Origin: Acidobacteriota bacterium
Lineage (GTDB): Bacteria; Acidobacteriota; Aminicenantia; Aminicenantales; Saccharicenantaceae
Direction: 5' to 3'
DNA length: 64,000 nt
NCBI GenBank assembly: GCA_039683095.1
Contig: JBDKSB010000012.1
Coordinates: 404,293 to 468,292, forward strand
The first letter of the stretch is position 1. Every line of letters starts with the position of its first letter. Shown piece by piece: positions 26,046 through 34,267 of this stretch. The translations under genes were made by a program, and so were the position numbers. The notes under the pieces were generated by a model, which saw only the letters and a list, made by a program, of their open reading frames with translations, did no database searches and was not told where the DNA came from.

Positions 26046-27806
26046 GTGACGTCCAGGACGGAACCGCTTTCCTCAGGAACTGTCCTTCGGTTCGGCGAAT
26101 TCGAGGCCGATCCGGAGGCGGGTTGCCTTTCCAGGCAGGGCCGCGAGGTCCGGCTGCGCCGGCAGTTGTTCACGATCCTGTCAGTCCTGCTGGAGCACGC
26201 CGGAGAGGTCGTCACCCGGGAGGAGCTCCAGAAGCGGCTCTGGCCGGGGGACGTCGTCGTGGATTTCGAGATCAACCTCAACACGCTGATCGCCCGCCTC
26301 CGGGAGGCGCTGGGCGATTCGGCCGAGACCCCCCGCTACATCGAAACCCTGCCGAAGCGGGGCTATCGGTTCATCGCGCCGGTCGTCCGGACCGCCGCGT
26401 CCGTGCCGGTCCCGCTCAGGCGGCTCCGGCTCATCGTGCTGCCGTTCGCGGACGCGGGCGGCAGCCCCGACGAATACGTCGGCGATACGATGACGGAGGG
26501 GATCATCACAGCCCTCTGCCAAGTCGCGCCCGAGCGGCTGGCCGTGATCGCCCGCACGACGTCCATGCATTACAAGAACAGCCGTCTGGACATCGCCCAG
26601 GTAGGGCGGGAGATCGGGGCGGATTACGTCGTGGAAGGCGCCGTCCGCCGCTCGTCGGATCGGATGGCCGTGAACGTCCAGCTGATCCAGGCCGCCGACC
26701 AGACCCATGTCTACGCCGGGAAGTACGACGCCGGGATGGACGGGCTGTTCGACCTCCAGACGCGCGTCGCCGGGGACCTCGTGAAGCACATCCCGGCCGC
26801 TTCGGGCGAATCGGCCGGGACCCGTGTCCGGAAGAAGCCGACCGAAGACCCGGCGGCGTACGAGCTCTACCTCCAGGGCCGGCACCTGATATATAAGCTG
26901 AACCCACTCGACCTGGCCAAGGCCAAAGCTTGCCTGGACGAGGCGATCGCCCACGACCCGCGGTTCGCCCTGGCATACGACGCCCTCGGCGAGATCTATT
27001 GGTGGACCGCCTTCTACGGCTTCCTGCCGCCGAGGCAAGCCGGCTTCGCCGGGCTCGGGGCCGTGCTCAGGGCGCTCGAGATCGACCCGACGCTGGGCGA
27101 GAGCCACAGCCTCCTCGGTCAGTTCCGCCAGAAGCTCGACTACAACTGGCCGGAGGTGCGGCGCGAGATGGACCTGGCGCTGGAGCTGAGCCCCTCGTCG
27201 CCGCTGGTCCGGATGCGATACGCGGTCAGCGACCTGCTGCCCCACGGCCGGCTCGAAGAGGCCGTCGCCCAGGTCGAGCGCGGCCTGGAGTTCGATCCGC
27301 TCTCCTGGGAACTGCGGACGTGGCTTTCGGTGTTCCTATGGCTGGCCCGCGATTACGACCTGGCGATGCGGGAGGCGCGCTTCTCCCAGGCCCTCCAACC
27401 GGGGAACTTCATGCCCCCGTACCTGATGGCGTGCATCGCCCGGGAGAGCGGGAACGCCGGGGACGCCCTGGTCCTTCAGCGCCGGGCCGTCGAGATGTCC
27501 GGCGGCTCGCCGCAGATGCTGGGCTGGCTGGGGATGAACCTGGCCCGGGGCGGGGACGCGGCCGGGGCGCGCGCGGTGCTCGAGCGGCTCCGGACGATCG
27601 CGGCCAAGACCTATGTCCCGCCCACGAGTTTCGCCTGGGTTCACGCCGGGCTGGGGGAATTCGACGACGCGCTGGCCTGGATCGAGCGGGCGATCGACGA
27701 CCGCGACTCCTTCATCATCCCCATCAAAACCTACGCTTTCTTCGATCCGCTGCGCGCCGATCCGCGCTTCCAGGCCCTTCTGCGCAGGATGAACCTCGAG
27801 CCCTGA
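26046..27806 (+). CDS. winged-helix transcriptional regulator with C-terminal TPR domain
   Basis: This 586-aa protein begins with an OmpR/CadC-type winged-helix DNA-binding domain (about 10-100; the REELQKRLWP, NTLIARLREAL and KRGYRFI segments are characteristic). A FlgO-like alpha/beta domain (about 125-235) and tetratricopeptide repeats to the C-terminus follow. No phosphoacceptor domain or transmembrane segment is obvious. Such one-component regulators are abundant in Acidobacteriota. The GTG at 26046 is chosen because GGAGGACAAG immediately precedes it; an ATG 15 codons upstream has no ribosome site. It is transcribed divergently from the 5'-nucleotidase gene and may control it. Confidence 0.87.
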   Translation: MTSRTEPLSSGTVLRFGEFEADPEAGCLSRQGREVRLRRQLFTILSVLLEHAGEVVTREELQKRLWPGDVVVDFEINLNTLIARLREALGDSAETPRYIETLPKRGYRFIAPVVRTAASVPVPLRRLRLIVLPFADAGGSPDEYVGDTMTEGIITALCQVAPERLAVIARTTSMHYKNSRLDIAQVGREIGADYVVEGAVRRSSDRMAVNVQLIQAADQTHVYAGKYDAGMDGLFDLQTRVAGDLVKHIPAASGESAGTRVRKKPTEDPAAYELYLQGRHLIYKLNPLDLAKAKACLDEAIAHDPRFALAYDALGEIYWWTAFYGFLPPRQAGFAGLGAVLRALEIDPTLGESHSLLGQFRQKLDYNWPEVRREMDLALELSPSSPLVRMRYAVSDLLPHGRLEEAVAQVERGLEFDPLSWELRTWLSVFLWLARDYDLAMREARFSQALQPGNFMPPYLMACIARESGNAGDALVLQRRAVEMSGGSPQMLGWLGMNLARGGDAAGARAVLERLRTIAAKTYVPPTSFAWVHAGLGEFDDALAWIERAIDDRDSFIIPIKTYAFFDPLRADPRFQALLRRMNLEP

Positions 27807-27994
27807 CGAGCCTCCATTCTCTTCGCGGGCCGGCGGTCTTTCGGCCTGTTCCGCCGACTAAATCATGATGCGCAGCGGATTTTTTTGTCCCGGATGCGAA
27901 GAAAAGGCCCCGATTCGTGTCTTTATTCCAAGGACAGGACCATTAGAACGCGCTTAGCAGTCCAGTTCACAGTCCGCCTGAAGGAGAGCGCCGA

Positions 27995-29017
27995 ATGAAG
28001 AACGCAGAACTCTACAAAGGCCTGGTCGAGGACGCCGGCATCGCCATCGCCATCGACGATCAGGAAGGAAAGACCCGCTATTTCAACAGGAAATACGCCG
28101 CGATGTTCGGCTACGCCCCGGGCGAAATGACGGAGCCGTCCCTGCAAGCGCTCGTCCACCCGGACGACACGGAAACGGTCCGGAAGTACCACGAGGCCCG
28201 GGTCTCCGGCAACTACGCGCCTCCCCGGTACGAGATCAGGGGTGTCAAGAAGGACGGGTCCGTCATCTTCCTCGAGGTCGCGGCCGTCCCGCTCAGGGAC
28301 AACGACGGCATCGTGGGCACGCAAGTGTATTTTTGGGACGTCTCGGAGCGGCGCCTGCTCGAGAACAAGCTGAACAACACCCTCAGGGCCCTGCGCAAGA
28401 CGACAGGCACCATGATCCAGGTCATCGAGAGGATGCTCGAGATCAGGGACCCTTATACGGTCAATCATCAGCAGCGCGTCGCCGATCTGGCCCGGGCGAT
28501 CGCGCGGGAGATGGGATTCTCGGTGGACAGGATCGACGGGCTCCGCCTGGCCGGGCTCATCCACGACATCGGGAAGATCGCCATCCCGGCGGAGATCCTG
28601 ACGAAGCCGACCCGGCTGTCCGACGTCGAGCTCTTGCTGATCAAGGCCCATCCCCGGGTCGGCTACGATCTAATCAAGTCGATCGACATGCCCTGGCCCG
28701 TCGCCATGACGGTCCTTCAGCATCACGAGCGGCTGGACGGATCCGGCTATCCCATGGGCATATCGGGCAACGAGATCCTGCCCGAGGCGAAGATCCTGGG
28801 CGTCGCGGACGTCATCGAAGCCATGTCCTCCCACAGGCCCTATCGGCCGGCCCTGGGGATCGCCAAGGCCCTCGAGGAGATCTCGCAGAAGAGCGGCGTC
28901 CTCTACGACAAGGACGTCGTGGAGGCCTGCATCAAGGTGCTCCAGCAGAACAGCTTCGATTTCCGATTGGAGGGGACCCCCGCGCCGGGACCGGATTTCG
29001 TCAAAGAAACGCCCTGA
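27995..29017 (+). CDS. PAS-domain HD-GYP cyclic-di-GMP phosphodiesterase
   Basis: This 340-aa protein has one PAS/PAC domain (about 5-120), a short coiled linker and an HD-GYP domain (about 135-320). HDIGK, HHERLDGSGYP and the ADVIEAMSSHRPYRPALG segment are all intact, so it should degrade cyclic di-GMP. It is soluble. The catalytic domain closely resembles the C-terminal domain of the gene at 14870, suggesting paralogy. A GGAGA site precedes the ATG. The 188-nt gap upstream holds seven T residues (27880-27886) after a weak stem and no other clear signal. Confidence 0.92.
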   Translation: MKNAELYKGLVEDAGIAIAIDDQEGKTRYFNRKYAAMFGYAPGEMTEPSLQALVHPDDTETVRKYHEARVSGNYAPPRYEIRGVKKDGSVIFLEVAAVPLRDNDGIVGTQVYFWDVSERRLLENKLNNTLRALRKTTGTMIQVIERMLEIRDPYTVNHQQRVADLARAIAREMGFSVDRIDGLRLAGLIHDIGKIAIPAEILTKPTRLSDVELLLIKAHPRVGYDLIKSIDMPWPVAMTVLQHHERLDGSGYPMGISGNEILPEAKILGVADVIEAMSSHRPYRPALGIAKALEEISQKSGVLYDKDVVEACIKVLQQNSFDFRLEGTPAPGPDFVKETP

Positions 29018-29055
29018 CCGCCGCCCAGGCGGAAGGAGCCGTGAGGAAGGAAAAG

Positions 29056-29130
29056 TGCCCCTGGCCTGACTCGAACAGGCGACAAACAGATTAGGAATCT
29101 GCTGCTCTATCCATACTGAGCTACAGGGGC
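29056..29130 (-). tRNA. tRNA-Arg (anticodon CCT)
   Basis: Read on the minus strand the 75-nt sequence folds into a complete cloverleaf. The acceptor stem is GCCCCTG/CAGGGGC (7 bp) with discriminator A. The D stem is GCTC/GAGC. The anticodon stem GCAGA/TCTGT (one G-T pair) has the loop TTCCTAA. The T arm is GCCTG/CAGGC with loop TTCGAGT. The anticodon CCT (29095-29093) reads AGG codons. The 3' CCA is not encoded. A short pyrimidine-rich run follows. Confidence 0.95.
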
Positions 29131-29151
29131 ATCCTCGGACAAAGCGCCCTT

Positions 29152-29180
29152 ACTATAGCCGAATCGCCGCGCCTTTTCAA
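29152..29180 (-). promoter_or_regulatory. promoter of tRNA-Arg
   Basis: On the minus strand TTGAAA (29180-29175) and TATAGT (29157-29152) are 17 nt apart, placing the start near 29145, about 15 nt before the mature 5' end. Confidence 0.75.
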
Positions 29181-29245
29181 TGAGGCCCGGGATGCGCGAC
29201 TGGACCCATCCGGGCTGCCGGGTTTTCCGATAAGGGACTGATATT

Positions 29246-30085
29246 TCAGCGAGTTCGGCTTCCGGGCCGTCGCTGGCACCTCGGGCAGAAATGGCTCGAG
29301 CGGCCGCCGACGCGCTTCATGCGGATGGCCGCGCCGCAGGCGACGCAGGGCTCCCCCGTCCGGCCGTAGACCTTATGCGCCAATTGGAAGCCGCCCGCGT
29401 TCCCTTCGGCGTCGCGATAGTCGCGGACGGTCGAGCCGCCGGCCGCGATGGCCGCCCCGAGGATCTTCTTCATCGACCGATAGAGCCGTTCGACCGCGTC
29501 GGGCCGCAGCGAGGACGCGGGCTTCTCGGGATGGATGCGGGCGGCGAAGAGCGCCTCGTCGGCGTAGATGTTGCCGATGCCGGCGATCCGCCTCTGGTCG
29601 AGCAGGACGCTCTTGACCCGGCCTTTCCGCCCCTTGAGGATCGAGGCGAATTCCGGGAGGCTGACGGCCAGCGGCTCGGGCCCGAGGCAGGCCAGCTCGC
29701 CGCAGACGGACTCGGGGGGGCCGTCGAGGCAGAGCATGAACCCGAACTTGCGGACGTCGCGGAAACGGAGCTCGTTCCGGCCGTCGGCGAAGCGGACGGC
29801 CAGGCGGGTGTGCTTGTCGCGGGGCTCGGCCGCGCCGGCGAACAGGAACTGGCCGGTCATCTTCAGGTGAAAGACGAGCGTCCGCCCGCCTTCGATCTCG
29901 ATGAGGAGCATCTTGCCGCGGCGGCGGACGCCGAGGACGCGGCGGCCGCGCAGGGCGCCGAGCCCGTTCAGCCCGCCGGTCCTGAGCAACCGTTTATCGA
30001 GGAGATCGAGGCCGGCGATCGTCCGGCCGGCGATCCGGGGCCGGAGGGAGCGGGCGATGGTTTCGACTTCAGGGAGCTCGGGCAT
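29246..30085 (-). CDS. mutM: formamidopyrimidine-DNA glycosylase (Fpg)
   Basis: This 279-aa bifunctional glycosylase/AP lyase removes 8-oxoguanine and ring-opened purines from DNA. The mature N-terminus PELPEVE supplies the catalytic proline and glutamate. The conserved lysine is K58, the helix-two-turns-helix segment contains GIGNIYADE, and the C-terminal zinc finger CVACG...CPRC is intact. The start codon follows an extended -10 element (TGGTAGAAT, -10 at 30097-30092) by just 6 nt, so the mRNA is predicted to be leaderless. The divergent small membrane-protein gene shares the intergenic region. Confidence 0.95.
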   Translation of the reverse strand: MPELPEVETIARSLRPRIAGRTIAGLDLLDKRLLRTGGLNGLGALRGRRVLGVRRRGKMLLIEIEGGRTLVFHLKMTGQFLFAGAAEPRDKHTRLAVRFADGRNELRFRDVRKFGFMLCLDGPPESVCGELACLGPEPLAVSLPEFASILKGRKGRVKSVLLDQRRIAGIGNIYADEALFAARIHPEKPASSLRPDAVERLYRSMKKILGAAIAAGGSTVRDYRDAEGNAGGFQLAHKVYGRTGEPCVACGAAIRMKRVGGRSSHFCPRCQRRPGSRTR

Positions 30086-30099
30086 GTTCCTATTCTACC

Positions 30100-30135
30100 A
30101 AATCCATCCGCAAACTTGATTTGACGGATGGATTT
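30100..30135. promoter_or_regulatory. 11-bp inverted repeat in the divergent mutM promoter region (possible operator)
   Basis: AAATCCATCCG (30100-30110) and CGGATGGATTT (30125-30135) are perfect inverted repeats separated by 14 nt. The repeat lies between mutM and the divergent gene at 30153 and overlaps the -35/spacer regions of both predicted promoters, a good position for a shared dimeric repressor. Confidence 0.5.
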
Positions 30136-30144
30136 CATTAATAT
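30116..30144 (+). promoter_or_regulatory. promoter of the small membrane-protein pair
   Basis: TTGATT (30116-30121) and TAATAT (30139-30144) are 17 nt apart. The ATG at 30153 is 8 nt after the -10 box and has no Shine-Dalgarno, predicting a leaderless or nearly leaderless mRNA. Confidence 0.5.
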
Positions 30145-30152
30145 GCCCTCTT

Positions 30153-30521
30153 ATGAAGCTCAAGGCCATCCTCGCCATGATCCTGGGCTGGGCCGTTCCC
30201 GGCTTGGGCCACGCCCTCCGGAAGAAGTACTGGCGGGCCGTCCTGTTCTTCGTCTCGATCTTCGCCATGACCGGTCTCGGCCTGGCCATGGGCGGCCGCG
30301 TCTATCCCTTCCAGACCGACAATCCCCTGACCATCCTGGCCTTCTTCGCCGATATCGGCAACGGGCTCTTCTACATCCTGGCCCGCGTCTTCGGCTGGGG
30401 CGGCGGTGACATGGCCCGGGCCACGTTCGAGTTCGGGACCGCCTACATCGCCGGGGCGGGGCTGCTCAACTTCCTGGTCGCCATCGACGCCTACGACATC
30501 GGAGCGGGGAAGAAGTCATGA
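30153..30521 (+). CDS. small multi-pass membrane protein, unknown function
   Basis: This 122-aa protein starts with a hydrophobic helix containing a GWAVPGLGH motif, as in the short membrane proteins of the TM2/DUF6677-like type, followed by RKKYWRAVLFF and two further hydrophobic segments (about 28-48 and 90-110). It therefore has about three to four membrane spans. It overlaps the next small membrane gene by ATGA (30518-30521), and ftsE follows 40 nt later. It may be co-transcribed with the division genes, but its function is unknown. Confidence 0.75.
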   Translation: MKLKAILAMILGWAVPGLGHALRKKYWRAVLFFVSIFAMTGLGLAMGGRVYPFQTDNPLTILAFFADIGNGLFYILARVFGWGGGDMARATFEFGTAYIAGAGLLNFLVAIDAYDIGAGKKS

Positions 30522-30700
30522 TCTTCGAGAGCCTCCTCCTGTCGATGGTCGTCTACGCGTTCTTCGTCGCCCTCGTCCTGGCCCTCATCCGCCGGCCGGA
30601 CCTCAAGAGCCGCCTCCGCTACGGCCTGCTCATGTTCGCCGTGATGACCGTGGGCGCCCTGGCCTTCGGCTGGCTGATGTTCCTGTTCATCAAGAAATAG
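30518..30700 (+). CDS. 60-aa membrane protein, unknown function
   Basis: This small protein has two hydrophobic helices (about 4-23 and 35-57) joined by a basic loop (RRPDLKSR) and ends in KK. The start overlaps the previous stop (ATGA). It precedes ftsE by 40 nt. The clean two-span topology and tight coupling argue that it is real, but no family is recognised. Confidence 0.7.
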   Translation: MIFESLLLSMVVYAFFVALVLALIRRPDLKSRLRYGLLMFAVMTVGALAFGWLMFLFIKK

Positions 30701-30740
30701 ACGGCCGCCCCGCGGCGCCGCCGGCGGGGACGCCACGACC

Positions 30741-31409
30741 ATGATCGAGCTCTTTCACATCTGGAAGCAGTACCAGAAGCCGTACTGGGCCCTCTCGGAC
30801 GTCACCCTCCAGATCAACGACGGCGACTTCTATTTCATCACCGGGCCGAGCGGTTCGGGCAAGACGACGCTCCTCAAGACGATCTTCCGGGAGACCCTGC
30901 CGACGGAGGGCCAGATCCTCATCAACGGCGTCAACATCCTCAAGGTCCCCGACAGCCGGATCTACACGCTGCGCCGGACCATGGGCATCGTCTTCCAGGA
31001 CTTCAGGCTGATGTTCCACCGGAGCGTCTTCGACAACGTCGCCGTGCCGCTCCAGGTCGTCGGCGTGCCGCGCAAGGAGATCCGGCGGCGCGTCTTCGCC
31101 ACGCTCCAGAAGGTCAACCTGCACCAGAAGATGTGGGAGCTGCCGGGCCGCCTGTCCTACGGCGAGCAGCAACGCGTGGCCATCGCCCGGGCCATCGTCA
31201 ACAATCCCGAGATCATCCTGGCCGACGAGCCTACCGGGAACCTCGATCCCGAGCTGGCCTTCGAGATCGTCACCCTGTTCAAGCAGATCAACCTGCAGGG
31301 CGCGACGGTCATCATCGGCAGCCATGACCGCGAGCTCATCCGCCACTTCGGCAACAACATCCTCTTCCTGCAGAAGGGCAAGATCGTCGGCAAGGAAGCC
31401 CACGCGTGA
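30741..31409 (+). CDS. ftsE: cell division ATP-binding protein FtsE
   Basis: This 222-aa ABC ATPase has Walker A GPSGSGKT (35-42), a Q-loop in VFQDF, the signature LSYGEQQR and Walker B ILADEPTGNLD. It pairs with FtsX in the inner membrane and couples divisome assembly to peptidoglycan hydrolase activation. The length and the short linker-free form are typical of FtsE rather than LolD. The last four bases overlap ftsX (ATGA), giving coupled translation. Confidence 0.93.
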   Translation: MIELFHIWKQYQKPYWALSDVTLQINDGDFYFITGPSGSGKTTLLKTIFRETLPTEGQILINGVNILKVPDSRIYTLRRTMGIVFQDFRLMFHRSVFDNVAVPLQVVGVPRKEIRRRVFATLQKVNLHQKMWELPGRLSYGEQQRVAIARAIVNNPEIILADEPTGNLDPELAFEIVTLFKQINLQGATVIIGSHDRELIRHFGNNILFLQKGKIVGKEAHA

Positions 31410-32302
31410 TCGAGAAGCTGAAGTTCTTCCTGAACGTCACGGGCAACAACCTGTGGCAGTTCCGAACGCGCAACCTCTTCTCGGTGACCATCATCTGCCT
31501 GTCCTTTCTCACGGTCGGCATCTTCCTGTCGCTGACCAACAACCTCCGGGCCACCGCCCGCGAGCTGTCGAGCAACATGAGCGTCGTCTTCTATCTCGAC
31601 AGGGCCCTGGCGCCGGAGGCCGTGGAAGCCATCCGCCAGGAGATCTCGAGGCCGGCCTTCGTCGAAAGCGTCGGCCTGGTCTCGCCCGAACAGGCCCTGG
31701 AGCGGTTCCGGACGAACTTCCCCGACCTGGCCGACGTCGTGGCCGGGCTCAGGGGCAACCCCTTCCCGCCGTCGCTCGAGCTGCGGGTCAACGCCAAGGC
31801 GACCGCTTCCAGGGAGGTCGTGGCCTTCGTCGAGGGCATGAAGAAGCGGCCGGGCGTCACGGACGTTCTCTTCAACCAGGACTGGGTCGAGAAGATGCAG
31901 GGCTTCAGCCGGCTGGCCGGGGCCATCGGCGCCTTCCTCGGCGGCATCCTCATCCTGACCTCGTTCTTCATCATCTCCAACGTGGTCAAGCTTAACGTCT
32001 TCGCCCGCAAGAACGAGATCGAGATCCTGCGGCTCGTCGGCGGGACGAACCTGTTCATCCGCGTCCCGTTCTGGCTCGAGGGCATCACCCTGGGGCTGCT
32101 GGGCAGCCTGCTGTCCCTGGCGCTGCTCTTCGTCGTCATCCGCCTCTTCCCCGTCTACCTCGGCGCCTCCCTCGGCGCCCTGCAGCAGCTGCTCCAGTTC
32201 CGCTATCCCGACCTGACCCAGGCGCTCGCCCTTCTGGCCGGCGGCGCGGCCACGGGTTTCATCGGCAGCGCCACCTCGGTCTCGAAATTCCTGAAGGTTT
32301 AG
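31406..32302 (+). CDS. ftsX: cell division permease-like protein FtsX
   Basis: This 298-aa protein has the FtsX layout: an N-terminal transmembrane helix (about 28-48), an extracytoplasmic domain (about 50-165) and three C-terminal transmembrane helices (about 172-197, 225-252, 270-290). Conserved RKNEIEILRLVGG lies between helices 2 and 3. It transmits FtsE ATPase cycles to periplasmic cell-wall hydrolases. The hydrolase partner (EnvC or PcsB type) is not adjacent. A long REP-like hairpin begins 3 nt after its stop codon. Confidence 0.92.
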   Translation: MIEKLKFFLNVTGNNLWQFRTRNLFSVTIICLSFLTVGIFLSLTNNLRATARELSSNMSVVFYLDRALAPEAVEAIRQEISRPAFVESVGLVSPEQALERFRTNFPDLADVVAGLRGNPFPPSLELRVNAKATASREVVAFVEGMKKRPGVTDVLFNQDWVEKMQGFSRLAGAIGAFLGGILILTSFFIISNVVKLNVFARKNEIEILRLVGGTNLFIRVPFWLEGITLGLLGSLLSLALLFVVIRLFPVYLGASLGALQQLLQFRYPDLTQALALLAGGAATGFIGSATSVSKFLKV

Positions 32303-32304
32303 GA

Positions 32305-32356
32305 GGGGTCAAACCTGCTTTTTGCCCAAAAATGCGCAAAGAGCAGGTTTGACCCC
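32305..32356. repeat. REP-like palindrome, GGGGTCAAACC family
   Basis: Two 21-nt arms (32305-32325 and 32336-32356) pair perfectly except for one G-T wobble, around a 10-nt loop. The arms begin with GGGGTCAAACCTGC. No T-run follows, so it is unlike an intrinsic terminator. The outer end of the right arm contains TTGACC, used as a -35 box by the gene at 32386. The core also occurs once at 10410-10420. Confidence 0.75.
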
Positions 32357-32377
32357 CTCTGAATTTTGTCTTAGAAT
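32349..32377 (+). promoter_or_regulatory. promoter of the rodZ-like gene, -35 inside the REP-like palindrome
   Basis: TTGACC (32349-32354) lies in the right arm of the palindrome and is 17 nt from TAGAAT (32372-32377). The ATG at 32386 follows 8 nt after the -10 box with no Shine-Dalgarno, so a leaderless transcript is predicted. Confidence 0.6.
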
Positions 32378-32385
32378 CAGGGCAA

Positions 32386-33408
32386 ATGATTTCGCTGGGT
32401 CAGGCCCTCAGAGAACAGCGCGAGGCGCGCAATATCTCCCTCGAGGAGATCGCCGCGTCCACCAAGATCGTCCCCCGCTACCTCGAAGCCCTCGAGGCCG
32501 ACCGCTTGAAGGCCATGCCCGGCGGCTTCTTCATCAAGGGCATCATCCGCAGCTATGCCAAGGCCGTCGGGCTCGATCCGGAAGAGGTCCTGGCCCGCTA
32601 CCGGGCGGCCGGACTGCTCTCCGAGCCCGAGCACGTCCGGACCTCGCTCCTCCGCCGGGCGGGCAGGCCCGAGCCGGGGAACGCCCCGGCCACGCTCGAC
32701 CTGTTCCCGGCCGAGCCCTCCCTGCCGGGCGCCGAAGAGGCCGGGTCGCCGCTTGTCATCGAGGCCGCCCGCAGGCGCCGTCTCTCGCCCGCCGCGCGCA
32801 AACGGATCTTCGCCGTCGCCTGGCGGCTGGCGGCGATCCTGGCCGCCGTGGCCGTCCTCATCGTCCTCTGGTCGAACCGGACCCCCCGCCGGCCCGAGTC
32901 CCCGTCCGCCAGCCTCCCGGCCCAGATCATCCTGCCCCCGCCGCAGACGTCCGGGCCGGCGCCCGCCGCCGAAACGGCCGGCGCGCAGGCCGGTCCCCAA
33001 GCCGCTCCCGGCGTCGCCGCGCCGGGTTCCAACGCCGCCGTGCCCGTCCCCTCCGCCCAGCCCGCCGCGGAGCCGTCGGCCAAGCCCGCGGCCCCGCCGG
33101 TCTCCGAAGACGCCTGGAAGGGCGTGACGGTCGAGATCACCTTCGAGGCCGAGACCTGGATCCACGTCCAGACCGACGGCGAGCCCAAGATCGACGGCAT
33201 CTTCCCGGCCGGGGCCACGGCCACGGCGCGGGCCGACCGCGTCCTCCTTATCCATACGGGCAACGCCGGGGGATTCACGTTCCGCCTGAACGGCCGGCCG
33301 GCCAGGCGCCTCGGCCGCTCCGGCCAGGTCCTGACGGACGTCAAGATCACGCCGGAAAACATCAAGGATTTCCTCGAGGCCCCCTCCCCCGGCTCGACGG
33401 CGGGCTGA
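32386..33408 (+). CDS. rodZ: RodZ-like helix-turn-helix membrane protein (DUF4115)
   Basis: This 340-aa protein has the RodZ plan. A cytoplasmic Xre-type helix-turn-helix domain covers residues about 3-75, with LGQALREQREARN and FIKGIIRSYAKAVGLD. A basic juxtamembrane stretch and one transmembrane helix (about 147-168) follow, then a long Pro/Ala-rich linker and a C-terminal DUF4115 beta domain (about 245-330). RodZ links MreB to the cell-wall elongation machinery. MreB is not in this window, so the symbol rests on architecture. The gene follows ftsX after a palindrome and precedes recO. Confidence 0.87.
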   Translation: MISLGQALREQREARNISLEEIAASTKIVPRYLEALEADRLKAMPGGFFIKGIIRSYAKAVGLDPEEVLARYRAAGLLSEPEHVRTSLLRRAGRPEPGNAPATLDLFPAEPSLPGAEEAGSPLVIEAARRRRLSPAARKRIFAVAWRLAAILAAVAVLIVLWSNRTPRRPESPSASLPAQIILPPPQTSGPAPAAETAGAQAGPQAAPGVAAPGSNAAVPVPSAQPAAEPSAKPAAPPVSEDAWKGVTVEITFEAETWIHVQTDGEPKIDGIFPAGATATARADRVLLIHTGNAGGFTFRLNGRPARRLGRSGQVLTDVKITPENIKDFLEAPSPGSTAG

Positions 33409-33443
33409 GGCCTCCGCCCCGATGCCCTCGAGCTCCTGAAGCC

Positions 33444-34178
33444 ATGCCCACCGACCAGGCGGAAGCGATCGTCCTGCGGACCACCAACATCGGCGATCAG
33501 GACAAACTCGTCGTTTTCTTCTGCCGCGAGAAGGGCATCCTCCGCGGCGTGGCCAAGGGGGCCCGCAAGTTCGGCAACCGATTCGGCAGCAGCCTCGAGC
33601 CGATGTCCACCGTCCGCGTCTTCTATTACGAGAAGGAGCGCCGCGACCTGGTCACGGTCTCCGGCTGCGACCTCCTCGAATCCTTCTTCGAGATCCAGGC
33701 CGAGCCCGCGACGGCCTTCCTCCTGACCTATTTCGCCGAGCTCGTCGAGGAGTTCGCTCCCGCCCGGGCCCGCGAGGATGTTCTCTTCCGGCTGCTCCTG
33801 TCCGTCCTCCGCGGCCTCAAGGCGGGCGCCGACCGCGACTTCGCCGGGGCCTACTTCGAAGCCTGGTTCCTCCAGGCCAACGGCCTCCTGCCCGATCTCG
33901 CCTCGTGCCGGCGGTGCCGCAAGGCCCTGGCCGCGGGCGGCTGGCTGGGCCCGAAGAAGGACGGCGCGTACTGCCCCGGCTGCGCTCCGCTCCAGAAGGA
34001 CCCGGTCCCGGCCGGCATCCAGGAGTTCCTCCAATGGGTCCGCAGGAACCCGCCGCCGGGCGGAGGCGCTCCGCCCTTCCAGCCCGACCGGATCGCGGCC
34101 GTCCGCCGGGCCCTCCAGGCCCTGATCGTCTATCACATGGAGCGCGAGCCGCGGAGCCTGCATTTCCTCAAGACGTAG
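33444..34178 (+). CDS. recO: DNA repair protein RecO
   Basis: This 244-aa recombination mediator helps load RecA on single-stranded DNA with RecR. It shows the N-terminal OB fold (EAIVLRTTNIGDQDKLVVFF), the following LRGVAKGARK segment, and a zinc-binding CRRC...CPGC module near residues 155-182. The frame is open far upstream through rodZ, but that part is a shadow. The ATG at 33444 starts the conserved domain. It lies 35 nt after the rodZ-like gene and is probably in the same transcript. Confidence 0.92.
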   Translation: MPTDQAEAIVLRTTNIGDQDKLVVFFCREKGILRGVAKGARKFGNRFGSSLEPMSTVRVFYYEKERRDLVTVSGCDLLESFFEIQAEPATAFLLTYFAELVEEFAPARAREDVLFRLLLSVLRGLKAGADRDFAGAYFEAWFLQANGLLPDLASCRRCRKALAAGGWLGPKKDGAYCPGCAPLQKDPVPAGIQEFLQWVRRNPPPGGGAPPFQPDRIAAVRRALQALIVYHMEREPRSLHFLKT

Positions 34179-34192
34179 GGAACCCGTTTTGT

Positions 34193-34198
34193 TATAAT
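34193..34198 (+). promoter_or_regulatory. -10 element upstream of the second TonB receptor
   Basis: A perfect TATAAT lies at 34193-34198, about 70 nt before the TTG start. No convincing -35 box is present at the right distance. The leader would be about 63 nt. Confidence 0.5.
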
Positions 34199-34267
34199 GG
34201 GTGGAACCAAAATGACGAATATCGGGTTTTTCATGAGTGCGGTACCGGAGCGACTGAGGAGGCGTCA

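Noticed and set aside
25805-26284. 160-codon upstream extension of the 5'-nucleotidase frame
   Set aside because: It runs antisense into the winged-helix gene, while the ATG at 25804 has an AAGGAGG site and begins a signal peptide.
27850-27886. Possible intrinsic terminator after the winged-helix/TPR gene
   Set aside because: Seven T residues follow TCCGC/GCGGA, but the stem is only 5 bp with a 20-nt loop, too weak to call.
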